DNA of 5,273 nucleotides from Peptococcaceae bacterium (GTDB lineage Bacteria > Bacillota > Peptococcia > Peptococcales > Peptococcaceae), in the NCBI GenBank assembly GCA_017532485.1, contig JAFXJE010000015.1, positions 1 to 5,273 on the forward strand, in the 5' to 3' direction. Each line of letters starts with the position of its first letter. The first letter of the stretch is position 1. Below the pieces are notes generated by a model. That model was given only the letters and a program-made list of their open reading frames with translations. It was not told the origin of the DNA and did not search any database. Position numbers and translations under genes: made by a program. Below, piece by piece: positions 1 to 5,273 of this stretch.

Positions 1-429
1 TTAGAAGATTTAATGGTATCCCTTATTCCTATTGTTATTTGCATGATAGGTTTGTGGATTTTACGCTGGAGAATTAATGTGCTTTCTATGGGGGACAGAG
101 AAGCTCGCAGTTTAGGGGTACACACCGAGAGAATTAAAGTGGCGATTATTATTTTCACCACAGTTATTACGGCAACAGCTGTTTCCATTTGTGGTATTAT
201 CGGCTGGGTAGGTCAAGTAATTCCGCATTTTTGCCGGATGATTGTTGGTCCTGACCATAAAAAACTTATTCCTGCAACTATGTTTGTCGGGGCAGCTTAT
301 TTGCTGGTGGTAGATAATCTCTGTCGTCTCTTAACAGCGACAGAAATACCACTTGGTATTTTAACAGCTATTATCGGTGCTCCGGTCTTTGCTTTCTTGT
401 TGAGAAAAACTAAAGGGGGCTGGGAATAA
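1..429 (+). CDS. FecCD-family ABC transporter permease, C-terminal part (5' end outside window)
   Basis: This is the membrane permease of a metal-chelate (siderophore/haem/cobamide class) ABC importer. The reading frame is open from base 1, so the gene starts upstream; 142 residues remain of a family that is usually about 330-350 aa. Visible are a hydrophobic helix at the start, the cytoplasmic coupling loop GDREARSLGV, which in this family contacts the ATPase, the family hallmark GWVGQVIPHFCRMIVGPDH, and two final hydrophobic helices ending in PLGILTAIIGAPVFAFLL. The ATG at base 13 falls inside a conserved helix and is not the true start. The stop codon overlaps the ATPase start by one base (TAATG), so the two are probably translationally coupled. 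A substrate-binding protein and the rest of the permease are expected upstream but cannot be seen. Family is confident; substrate is unknown. Confidence 0.93.
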   Translation, partial: LEDLMVSLIPIVICMIGLWILRWRINVLSMGDREARSLGVHTERIKVAIIIFTTVITATAVSICGIIGWVGQVIPHFCRMIVGPDHKKLIPATMFVGAAYLLVVDNLCRLLTATEIPLGILTAIIGAPVFAFLLRKTKGGWE

Positions 430-1220
430 TGACGAAATTGATAGAAGTACAAAATGCTTCCTTTGCGTATCATGGCAAAGACTATATTTGGCAAAATTTA
501 AATTTAACTGTGGAAAATGGTGATAGTGTTTGTATTTTGGGCGCAAATGGGTGTGGTAAAACAACATTGTTTAACTGCATTGCCGGTAACTTGCGTTTAA
601 GCAAGGGCAATTTATTGGTAGACGGCAGACCTATTAATGATTATTCCATTACCGAATTGGCGAAAATTATCGGGATTGTTTATCAAGACCATAGTATATC
701 TTTTCCCTATTCTTCCCTCGAGGTAGTACGGATGGGCAGAACACCATATTTGAAAATGTTTCAGACACCGGGCAAAGAAGATACTGATTTAGCTTATGCT
801 GTAATGGAAGATATGGGGATTGCTCATTTAGCCGAAAAACCATATTCCAGAATATCTGGTGGGCAGCGACAGTTAGTTTTGATTGCCAGAGCTCTTTGTC
901 AAAATCCAAAAGCGATTTTATTTGATGAACCAACTAATCATTTGGATTTTAGAAATCAAGCCTTAGTCATGAAAACTTTACGTAATTTATCCGCAAAGGG
1001 AATGACTATCTTGATGACCAGTCATTCCCCTGCTCATGCTTGGCAAGTCAGCACCAAGACTATCTTAATGGGTAAAGGTGGCATTATTGCCCAAGGTGCA
1101 CCAAAGGAAGTAATGACAGCCGAAAATTTAGGCAGAACTTATGATGTTCGCGTAAAAATTCATCAAAGTGAAGATGATGCAGAAGCGTTTTTCTGTGAAC
1201 CTGCCTTTGAAGAATTATAA
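429..1220 (+). CDS. ABC transporter ATP-binding protein (FhuC/FecE/BtuD type)
   Basis: This cytoplasmic ATPase drives the adjacent FecCD permease. At 263 aa it has the normal length for the family. All nucleotide-binding motifs are intact: Walker A GANGCGKT (residues 38-45), Q-loop Q86, ABC signature SGGQ (143-146), Walker B AILFDE (162-167, catalytic E167), D-loop HLD (171-173) and the H-switch H199. The VVRMGRTPY stretch (99-107) is characteristic of the iron-chelate/cobalamin importer ATPases. The ATG start is fixed by the one-base overlap with the permease stop and by a purine-rich AAGGGGG about 9 nt upstream (413-419). The C-terminal tail is acidic (QSEDDAEAF). A 32-nt gap separates it from the lipoprotein gene. 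Iron-siderophore, haem and cobamide are all possible cargoes; sequence alone does not choose between them. Confidence 0.95.
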   Translation: MTKLIEVQNASFAYHGKDYIWQNLNLTVENGDSVCILGANGCGKTTLFNCIAGNLRLSKGNLLVDGRPINDYSITELAKIIGIVYQDHSISFPYSSLEVVRMGRTPYLKMFQTPGKEDTDLAYAVMEDMGIAHLAEKPYSRISGGQRQLVLIARALCQNPKAILFDEPTNHLDFRNQALVMKTLRNLSAKGMTILMTSHSPAHAWQVSTKTILMGKGGIIAQGAPKEVMTAENLGRTYDVRVKIHQSEDDAEAFFCEPAFEEL

Positions 1221-1252
1221 TGAAAACTTAATTCGGAAAGAGAGATAAAAAT

Positions 1253-2035
1253 ATGAAAATGAGAAAAATTTTAGCTTTATTGATGGTTATGATGTTTACA
1301 TTTTCCATCGTTGGCTGCGGTAATAATGCAGGCTCTAGTGAAGGTGAAAAGAAAAAAGAATTGCCTGTAGCTCAAGAAAATACAGAAGCTCCAGCAGAGG
1401 CAGAAGACCATTATAAATCTACGATGAAAGCTTATGACGAGATTAAACATGGCAGTCGTATCGTAATCTTACAAAACACTCTTGTGATGAAAAGAGAAGG
1501 TTTGTTAACTGAAGCACCAGCTGCAGAAACTATCAATTATCAAGGCAACGAAGTGCAAGCTTATGCTATGACTAATGCTACCCAATTCTTAACTAAAGAA
1601 TTAACAGGGCAAGTAGCCGTTTATAATGTTGCAGGGGAAAAAGTAGAAGTAGCAGCTGAAGATTTCAATGGCATGTATGCTATTATTGATGATTTCCAAA
1701 GCGGCAATCCTGTTACTCTTTACAATCCTGCTACTGGGACTGCAGCAGCAGAATTTGCTTACGCCATTACTTCTAATGGTGAAGGTGTTTTAAGTGTAAT
1801 TACTGAACAGGATGTAAATGTGCAGGAATTATTGGCAGCTTATGGTTGGGATGCAACAAAAACTTATAATTTAGTTGCGACAGACTTATTCTACATTCCA
1901 ATTACACCAGAAGATTATGATGAAGGTGGTATCCGTGGTACTTTATCCGGCTCTGTAAATGCTTCCTTCCCAGAAATGGTTATTGCTATGGGGAAAATCA
2001 ATGATGTAGTTTTCTTAGAACAAATTGAGGAGTAA
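1253..2035 (+). CDS. Unrecognised secreted lipoprotein in ABC-transporter operon
   Basis: I do not recognise the family of this 260-aa protein. Residues 1-21 form a lipoprotein signal peptide (basic MKMRK, then a hydrophobic core) with lipobox IVGC, so C22 should be lipidated; it is the only cysteine. Residues 23-52 are a hydrophilic linker rich in Glu, Lys, Ala and Pro. From about 53 to 260 there is an acidic, probably beta-rich soluble domain with no further membrane helix. It is shorter than a typical class III (iron-chelate) binding protein, usually about 300 aa or more, and I see no clear signature of that fold, so it is probably not the transporter's ordinary substrate-binding protein. 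A purine-rich GGAAAGAGAG (1235-1244) supports the ATG at 1253. It lies 32 nt after the ATPase and 3 nt before the DUF364 gene, so a role in the same uptake process is inferred, for example capturing or docking ligand at the cell surface. Confidence 0.85.
   Translation: MKMRKILALLMVMMFTFSIVGCGNNAGSSEGEKKKELPVAQENTEAPAEAEDHYKSTMKAYDEIKHGSRIVILQNTLVMKREGLLTEAPAAETINYQGNEVQAYAMTNATQFLTKELTGQVAVYNVAGEKVEVAAEDFNGMYAIIDDFQSGNPVTLYNPATGTAAAEFAYAITSNGEGVLSVITEQDVNVQELLAAYGWDATKTYNLVATDLFYIPITPEDYDEGGIRGTLSGSVNASFPEMVIAMGKINDVVFLEQIEE
2027..2032 (+). promoter_or_regulatory. Ribosome binding site of the DUF364 gene, inside the lipoprotein 3' end
   Basis: GAGGAG ends immediately before the lipoprotein TAA and sits 6 nt before the ATG at 2039. 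Because this site lies within the last codons of the upstream gene, translation of the two genes is probably coupled, which ties the lipoprotein and the DUF364 protein together. Confidence 0.8.
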
Positions 2036-2038
2036 AAT

Positions 2039-2839
2039 ATGGATAGTCTATTTGTAGTTAGTCAAGAAAATAGTATTAAATATCGTATTTTAGAAGCGGC
2101 AGCTCCTTATTTAGAGGGAAAAACTGTTAAAGATTTGGTCATTGGTATTTCTTTAATCGGCTGTCAGCTCAGCGATGATTCTCTGGGCGTTTCCTATATG
2201 TTGCGTCATGGCTTGCCGCCGGAATGTTCTGCATTTGGTTATGCTCAAGAAGCTATCGGTAAACCTGCTGCAGAGATTGCGCGTTGGTTTGTTGACGGGC
2301 AGGATAATTTACAGCGCTCTATTGGTAATGCTGTGTTGACAGCAGCCAGTCAAGCTTTAGATATTGCTGATGATACTGATACAGCTTGTTTCTTTGGCAT
2401 GGACATCAAACCAACAGATACTTTAGGTATGATTGGTTTGATTAAACCTGTAGCTAAAGTTTTAGAAGATAAAGTCAAAGAGTTTTATGTATTTGATGCT
2501 GGCGCGTCTGCTTTTGGCAATACTGTACAGCTGTGCAGCATGGATATGCAGCCTGAAATTTTACCAAAATGTACGAAAATGATTATTACTGGCTCCAGTA
2601 CTATTAACGGCTCCATTGATGAATTGCTGGCAATGTGCAGCAATGCCGAGCAGATTGCTTTAGTAGGTTCTTCTACGCCAATGTTTCCGGAAGCTTGGCA
2701 AGGTACTAATGTGCTGACTTTAGCGGGATCTTGGTGGAAAAACGAAGAAAAAGACAATCTGTTCAAAGCTATTTCCTTGGGTGGCGGTATTGCTCAAGTA
2801 CAAGCTTATGTGCAGAAAAAAATTGCTTATGTAAAATAA
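2039..2839 (+). CDS. DUF4213/DUF364 family protein, putative heavy-metal chelation
   Basis: This is a 266-aa cytoplasmic protein with no signal peptide or membrane helix. Residues about 10-100 correspond to the N-terminal enolase-N-like domain (DUF4213) and about 125-260 to the Rossmann-like DUF364 domain. The diagnostic stretches are LGMIGLIKPV (129-138), MIITGSSTINGSIDELL (181-197), IALVGSSTPMFPEAW (206-220) and the AGSWW loop followed by ISLGGGI (229-251). The structurally characterised member of this family was proposed to chelate heavy metals at a site between the two domains; no enzymatic reaction is established as far as I know. This copy has six cysteines (42, 63, 117, 166, 178, 200) and a single histidine (57). 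The gene follows the lipoprotein by 3 nt and closes the operon before a terminator. Its place downstream of a FecCD importer fits intracellular binding or processing of an imported metal complex, but that is inference. Confidence 0.93.
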   Translation: MDSLFVVSQENSIKYRILEAAAPYLEGKTVKDLVIGISLIGCQLSDDSLGVSYMLRHGLPPECSAFGYAQEAIGKPAAEIARWFVDGQDNLQRSIGNAVLTAASQALDIADDTDTACFFGMDIKPTDTLGMIGLIKPVAKVLEDKVKEFYVFDAGASAFGNTVQLCSMDMQPEILPKCTKMIITGSSTINGSIDELLAMCSNAEQIALVGSSTPMFPEAWQGTNVLTLAGSWWKNEEKDNLFKAISLGGGIAQVQAYVQKKIAYVK

Positions 2840-2844
2840 TTCCG

Positions 2845-2863
2845 TATATTCTGATTGAATATA
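2845..2863. repeat. Short AT-rich perfect inverted repeat
   Basis: TATATTC (2845-2851) and GAATATA (2857-2863) are exact reverse complements around a 5-nt loop, starting 6 nt after the DUF364 stop. It has no T-tract and only one GC pair, so it is not itself a convincing terminator. It could be a weak mRNA 3' hairpin or chance in AT-rich DNA. Confidence 0.3.
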
Positions 2864-2877
2864 GTGGGAGTAAGTAG

Positions 2878-2921
2878 AAGGTAGGTTGGGAGAAGGAAAT
2901 ATTCCCCAACCTACCTTTTTT
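2878..2921 (+). terminator. Strong intrinsic terminator closing the uptake operon
   Basis: A perfect 13-bp stem pairs AAGGTAGGTTGGG (2878-2890) with CCCAACCTACCTT (2905-2917) around a 14-nt loop (2891-2904), and the right arm runs straight into a T-tract (2916-2921). It lies 38 nt after the DUF364 stop and separates the metal-uptake operon from the CPBP-MFS-AbiH unit. The A/T ends of the stem could allow some function on the other strand, but no minus-strand gene needs it. Confidence 0.93.
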
Positions 2922-2935
2922 ATCTTGGCTAAAAG

Positions 2936-2944
2936 TGCTATAAT
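2936..2944 (+). promoter_or_regulatory. Extended -10 promoter for the CPBP-MFS-AbiH unit
   Basis: TGC followed by a consensus TATAAT gives an exact extended -10 element (TGnTATAAT). At the 16-18 nt spacing only the terminator T-tract (about 2916-2922) is present, which is a poor -35, so activity would rest on the TGn element. The predicted transcription start is about 2951, leaving a leader of roughly 26 nt before the GTG at 2977. Confidence 0.65.
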
Positions 2945-2966
2945 TAAATTTACTGAAGAAAAAGTT

Positions 2967-2971
2967 GGTGA
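2967..2971 (+). promoter_or_regulatory. Probable ribosome binding site of the CPBP protease gene
   Basis: GGTGA, matching the 3' part of the AGGAGGTGA anti-16S core, sits 5 nt before the GTG at 2977. The upstream in-frame alternatives, TTG 2965 and GTG 2968, have only a weak GAAG (2955-2958) ahead of them and would give an even shorter leader. This favours 2977, though not decisively. Confidence 0.45.
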
Positions 2972-2976
2972 TTTTA

Positions 2977-3672
2977 GTGGAACAGCAAAACTTTACCCAA
3001 AAGAAAAATTACATACTTTTGTCCTTGCTCATATTCTCTTTGGCAGTGACTTTTATTGATGCCGTTGTGCATCCAGCGTATATTTTGAAAATTCCGATTA
3101 AAATAATCTTCTTTTTAGCCTTGCCGATAGTTTTCTTTGCTATTTATCAGGAGGAATGGGCAGAGTTTAAAAAATTATTTAAATTTCAGAAACAAGGCTT
3201 ATTATTTGCCTTCTTGTTGGCTTTAGCCGTTTTCAGTGTAATCTTGGGTGCTTACTTTTTGACACGCAATTATATTGATTTTAGTGCTGTAACTACTAGT
3301 CTTACTTCAGGTATGGGGATTACTGCTGATAACTTTCTTTATGTAGCTATTTATATATCTATTATGAATTCATTTTTGGAAGAATTCTTTTTTCGGGGCT
3401 TTGGTTTTATTACCTTAAAAAAATATGTAAATCTTAAATTTGCTTATTTATACAGCCCTGTGTTATTTGCTATTTATCATGTCGGAATGTTAGTTAATAT
3501 GTTTCACCCAGTAGTTTTGTTTTTGCTGATGCTTGGTTTAATCGTGGGTGGCTTGATTTTTAATGCGCTGAATGATAAATTTGGCAACATTTATCCATCA
3601 TGGTTTGTTCACATGGCAGCCAACTTTGCTATTAATACCGTAGGTTTTATCTTGTTTGGGGTAATAGGATAA
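2977..3672 (+). CDS. CPBP-family intramembrane glutamic protease (CAAX protease/bacteriocin-immunity type)
   Basis: This is a multi-pass membrane protein of 231 aa from the GTG at 2977 (235 from TTG 2965). It belongs to the PF02517 superfamily, whose members include prenyl-protein (CAAX) endopeptidases and bacterial bacteriocin self-immunity proteins. Numbered from 2977, all expected catalytic motifs are present: EExxxR as E135, E136 and R140 (LEEFFFRGF); FxxxH as F164 and H168 (FAIYH); and HxxxN as H212 and N216 (HMAAN). About six or seven hydrophobic segments cover most of the chain, with a basic N-terminus. It is therefore likely to be an active protease, not a degenerate copy. The start is uncertain between TTG 2965, GTG 2968 and GTG 2977; the last has the best-placed GGTGA. 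It is the first gene after its own promoter, 43 nt before the MFS gene. The substrate cannot be inferred. Confidence 0.87.
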   Translation: MEQQNFTQKKNYILLSLLIFSLAVTFIDAVVHPAYILKIPIKIIFFLALPIVFFAIYQEEWAEFKKLFKFQKQGLLFAFLLALAVFSVILGAYFLTRNYIDFSAVTTSLTSGMGITADNFLYVAIYISIMNSFLEEFFFRGFGFITLKKYVNLKFAYLYSPVLFAIYHVGMLVNMFHPVVLFLLMLGLIVGGLIFNALNDKFGNIYPSWFVHMAANFAINTVGFILFGVIG

Positions 3673-3698
3673 AAAATTAATATCATGAAATAAAAAAT

Positions 3699-3706
3699 GG
3701 AAGAAG
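3699..3706 (+). promoter_or_regulatory. Ribosome binding site that sets the MFS start at 3716
   Basis: GGAAGAAG lies 9 nt before the ATG at 3716. The in-frame TTG at 3707 abuts this purine tract and so cannot use it, which excludes the three-residue-longer reading. Confidence 0.7.
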
Positions 3707-3715
3707 TTGTTATAT

Positions 3716-5158
3716 ATGAATAAATTGGATAGCCATGAAACGAAAATAAAAAATCAATCTACAGCTCCAATGATACCGACCATTATCATGATTGCTGTTA
3801 CCAACTTTGCCGCCATGATGAATACCACAAGTGTGACAATTCTTTTGCCGGTCTTTATGAAAGAATTTCAAGCAGATATTATTTTGACTCAGTGGATTGT
3901 AACTGCTTATATGTTGGCTACTTGTCTAATTGCACCTGTGGTAGGTTATATATCGGATAGAATTAGCTTGAAAAAAGCTTTTATGGTTTCTTTGTTGGGC
4001 TTTGCACTATGCAATCTGATGGTAGTTTTTGCAGGCAGTATTTATCTAGTGATTGCCCTGCGTGTCCTGCAAGGTATTTTTGGTGGTATGATTATGCCAA
4101 TAACTCAAGCTATGATTTATCAATATTTTCCACGCAGTCAACAAGCAAAGGCCGTAAGTATTTGGGCAACAACCAACTTATTAGCACCGACATTAGCTCC
4201 AAGTATCGCTGGTGCAATATCTGATGTTTTTGGTTGGCGCATGATTTTCCTCGTTACAGCACCTATATTATTAGGAATTGTGCTTGTAGCGACTAAACTT
4301 TTACCAAATCGTCCTGAAAGTGAAAAACCTGAACAGCATAAATTTGATTATAGTGGTTTAGCATTATCCATAATCGGTTCTTCCTGCTTATTATTGGCGT
4401 TCAGCAATATTACTGTTTGGGGCTTGACCAGTCTGCCTGTTCTTGGCTTGACTGCTATAGGTGTGGCTGTCTTAGCTATTTTCTTTTACAGCGAAGGTAA
4501 AAAAGAATTTCCGATGCTTGAAGTAAAAGTATTCAAATACGAAGGTTTTTTAAGTGCCTGCATTATTTTATGTATCGGTTCTATCTTTATCAATGCTTCG
4601 CAAAATGTTGTACCAATATTTTTGCAAGATATTCGTGGTTTTAGTACAACTCAAGCTGCATTATTATTATTGCCGGCACCATTGTCGATTATGTTTGTTG
4701 TACCACTTTTAGGCAAATACTATGACCGTATCGGTCCGCAAAAAATGCTGACGGGGATTTTATCAATAGGGATAATCGGCTGTTTGGTTAACAGTATGAT
4801 TGGTTTGGAGTCAACTATTCCATTTATTATCTTTGCCTTAATCATGCGTGACATGGGTGCTGGTACGGTAAGTATGCCGGCAACCAATATGGCAATGCAG
4901 GCTATACCTACAGAATACAGTACCCATGCAGCGGCCATTACCGCTTGGGTACGCCAATGTGCCGTATCTTTAGCCATTGGTTTAGTCAATACTTTCCAAA
5001 CAGCTCGCACAAGCTATTATTTGGATACTCTACCAAACGCAGAATATAGCATTTGCTATGCCAACGCTATGAGTGACTTATTTCGCCTAGTCATAGTCTG
5101 CTATATCATAGGTTTAATTGCTGTTTATTTTTCTAAAAATAGAAAGAAAAAAGCATAA
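3716..5158 (+). CDS. DHA2-family (EmrB/QacA-like) MFS exporter
   Basis: This is an inner-membrane, proton-driven drug/metabolite exporter of 480 aa, the normal length for the 14-helix DHA2 family. The first half shows TQWIVTAYML (58-67), motif A as GYISDRISLKK (77-87; D81, R82, K86, K87), motif B with R116 and QG (119-120), and a motif C-like APTLAPSIAG (157-166) followed by GWRMIF (173-178). A charged linker (about 194-212) ends in the KFDYSGL typical of DHA2 proteins just before TM7. The C-terminal half keeps the AAAITAWVRQ helix of the family. In TM1 the usual acidic LDxT motif reads MNTT (35-38), so the acidic residue is missing. A hydrophilic N-terminal tail precedes TM1. The gene follows the CPBP gene by 43 nt with no terminator and precedes the AbiH gene by 20 nt. 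The family is firm; the substrate is unknown. Confidence 0.93.
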   Translation: MNKLDSHETKIKNQSTAPMIPTIIMIAVTNFAAMMNTTSVTILLPVFMKEFQADIILTQWIVTAYMLATCLIAPVVGYISDRISLKKAFMVSLLGFALCNLMVVFAGSIYLVIALRVLQGIFGGMIMPITQAMIYQYFPRSQQAKAVSIWATTNLLAPTLAPSIAGAISDVFGWRMIFLVTAPILLGIVLVATKLLPNRPESEKPEQHKFDYSGLALSIIGSSCLLLAFSNITVWGLTSLPVLGLTAIGVAVLAIFFYSEGKKEFPMLEVKVFKYEGFLSACIILCIGSIFINASQNVVPIFLQDIRGFSTTQAALLLLPAPLSIMFVVPLLGKYYDRIGPQKMLTGILSIGIIGCLVNSMIGLESTIPFIIFALIMRDMGAGTVSMPATNMAMQAIPTEYSTHAAAITAWVRQCAVSLAIGLVNTFQTARTSYYLDTLPNAEYSICYANAMSDLFRLVIVCYIIGLIAVYFSKNRKKKA

Positions 5159-5164
5159 GAAAAG

Positions 5165-5173
5165 AAGGAGGTG
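5165..5173 (+). promoter_or_regulatory. Near-consensus ribosome binding site for the AbiH gene
   Basis: AAGGAGGTG is an almost complete anti-16S match, with its core ending 7 nt before the ATG at 5179. It is the strongest such site in the window. It starts 6 nt after the MFS stop, confirming that the short reading frame at the right edge is a real gene start. Confidence 0.85.
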
Positions 5174-5178
5174 GCTTG

Positions 5179-5273
5179 ATGAAAAAGTTATATATAATCG
5201 GGAACGGTTTTGACTTACATCATGGTCTGCCTACTTCTTATGCAGATTACAAGAAATTTCTGCAAGGTGAAAA
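5179..5273 (+). CDS. AbiH-family abortive-infection protein, N-terminus only (3' end outside window)
   Basis: Only the first 31 codons are present and the frame is open at the right edge. They begin MKKLYIIGNGFDLHHGLPTS and continue YADYKKFLQGE. The LYIIGNGFDLxHGLxTSYxDYKxFL pattern is the hallmark N-terminus of the AbiH family (PF14253), named after a Lactococcus phage abortive-infection protein; members are usually several hundred residues long. The beta-strand followed by GNGFD resembles a nucleotide- or phosphate-binding loop, though I know of no settled mechanism. A near-perfect ribosome binding site precedes the ATG. The 20-nt gap after the MFS stop, without a terminator, suggests transcription from the upstream unit unless a promoter lies inside the MFS gene. 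The assignment rests on a short but very distinctive stretch; whether the full gene is intact cannot be judged here. Confidence 0.87.
   Translation, partial: MKKLYIIGNGFDLHHGLPTSYADYKKFLQGE

Noticed and set aside
13..429. ATG at 13 as the start of a short 138-aa permease
   Set aside because: The frame stays open to base 1 and the ATG lies within a conserved helix of the FecCD family, so the gene clearly begins upstream.
297..933. Minus-strand reading frames of 65-88 codons opposite the permease and ATPase genes
   Set aside because: They lie opposite well-supported coding sequence, have no convincing ribosome binding sites and resemble no protein family I know.
1455..1500. Possible class III binding-protein N-terminal motif (RIVILQNTL in the lipoprotein, loosely like RIVSLxPxxTE)
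   Set aside because: Only R-I-V and one hydrophobic position agree, the acidic TE is absent, and the protein is too short for the fold.
2485..2766. Minus-strand frame of 93 codons opposite the DUF364 gene
   Set aside because: It is a shadow of a strongly conserved plus-strand protein, with no start signal or family resemblance.
2925..2930. TTGGCT as a -35 box for the promoter at 2936-2944
   Set aside because: It is only 8 nt upstream of the -10 hexamer, far too close for a sigma-70 type promoter.
3673..3715. Separate promoter for the MFS gene
   Set aside because: The 43-nt gap is AT-rich but holds no recognisable -35/-10 pair, and no terminator precedes it.
4009..4224. Plus-strand 71-codon frame inside the MFS gene
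   Set aside because: It overlaps the intact motif B/C region of the transporter in another frame and has no ribosome binding site; there is no sign of a frameshift in the MFS gene.
4720..5010. Minus-strand 96-codon frame opposite the MFS C-terminal half
   Set aside because: Its hydrophobic character mirrors the membrane helices on the other strand; no start signal or terminator supports it.

Overview
The window reads as an AT-rich (by eye about 35-42% GC in sampled lines) bacterial chromosome segment. Every gene is on the + strand, and spacing is tight with strong AGGAGG-type ribosome binding sites. The lipoprotein signal, the Shine-Dalgarno style and the gene content suggest a low-GC Firmicutes/Bacillota bacterium. 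A Negativicutes gut anaerobe is my best guess, but nothing in the window proves it. I see no rRNA, tRNA, CRISPR array, insertion sequence or att site.

Region 1 (1-2839) is the 3' part of a metal-complex uptake operon. It holds the C-terminal part of a FecCD-type ABC permease (cut by the left edge), its FhuC/FecE/BtuD-type ATPase (1-nt overlap, TAATG), an unrecognised lipoprotein, and a two-domain DUF4213/DUF364 'putative heavy-metal chelation' protein. The order and spacing (-1, 32 and 3 nt) imply one transcript. The family assignments point to import and intracellular handling of a metal chelate (siderophore, haem, cobamide or another metallophore); the substrate is not readable from the sequence. 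The operon ends at a strong intrinsic terminator (2878-2921).

Region 2 (2922-5273) is a second transcription unit starting from an extended -10 promoter that lies directly after the terminator T-tract. It encodes a CPBP-family (CAAX-protease/bacteriocin-immunity type) intramembrane glutamic protease with all its catalytic motifs, then a DHA2-type (EmrB/QacA-like, 14-TM) major facilitator exporter, then the first 31 codons of an AbiH-family abortive-infection protein running off the right edge. No terminator separates these three genes, so they could be co-transcribed. A protease/immunity protein, an exporter and an anti-phage gene on one strand look like accessory gene content, but a shared function is only a hypothesis.

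The points most worth following up are the truncated AbiH gene at the right edge, and the unrecognised lipoprotein wedged between an ABC importer and a DUF364 protein.
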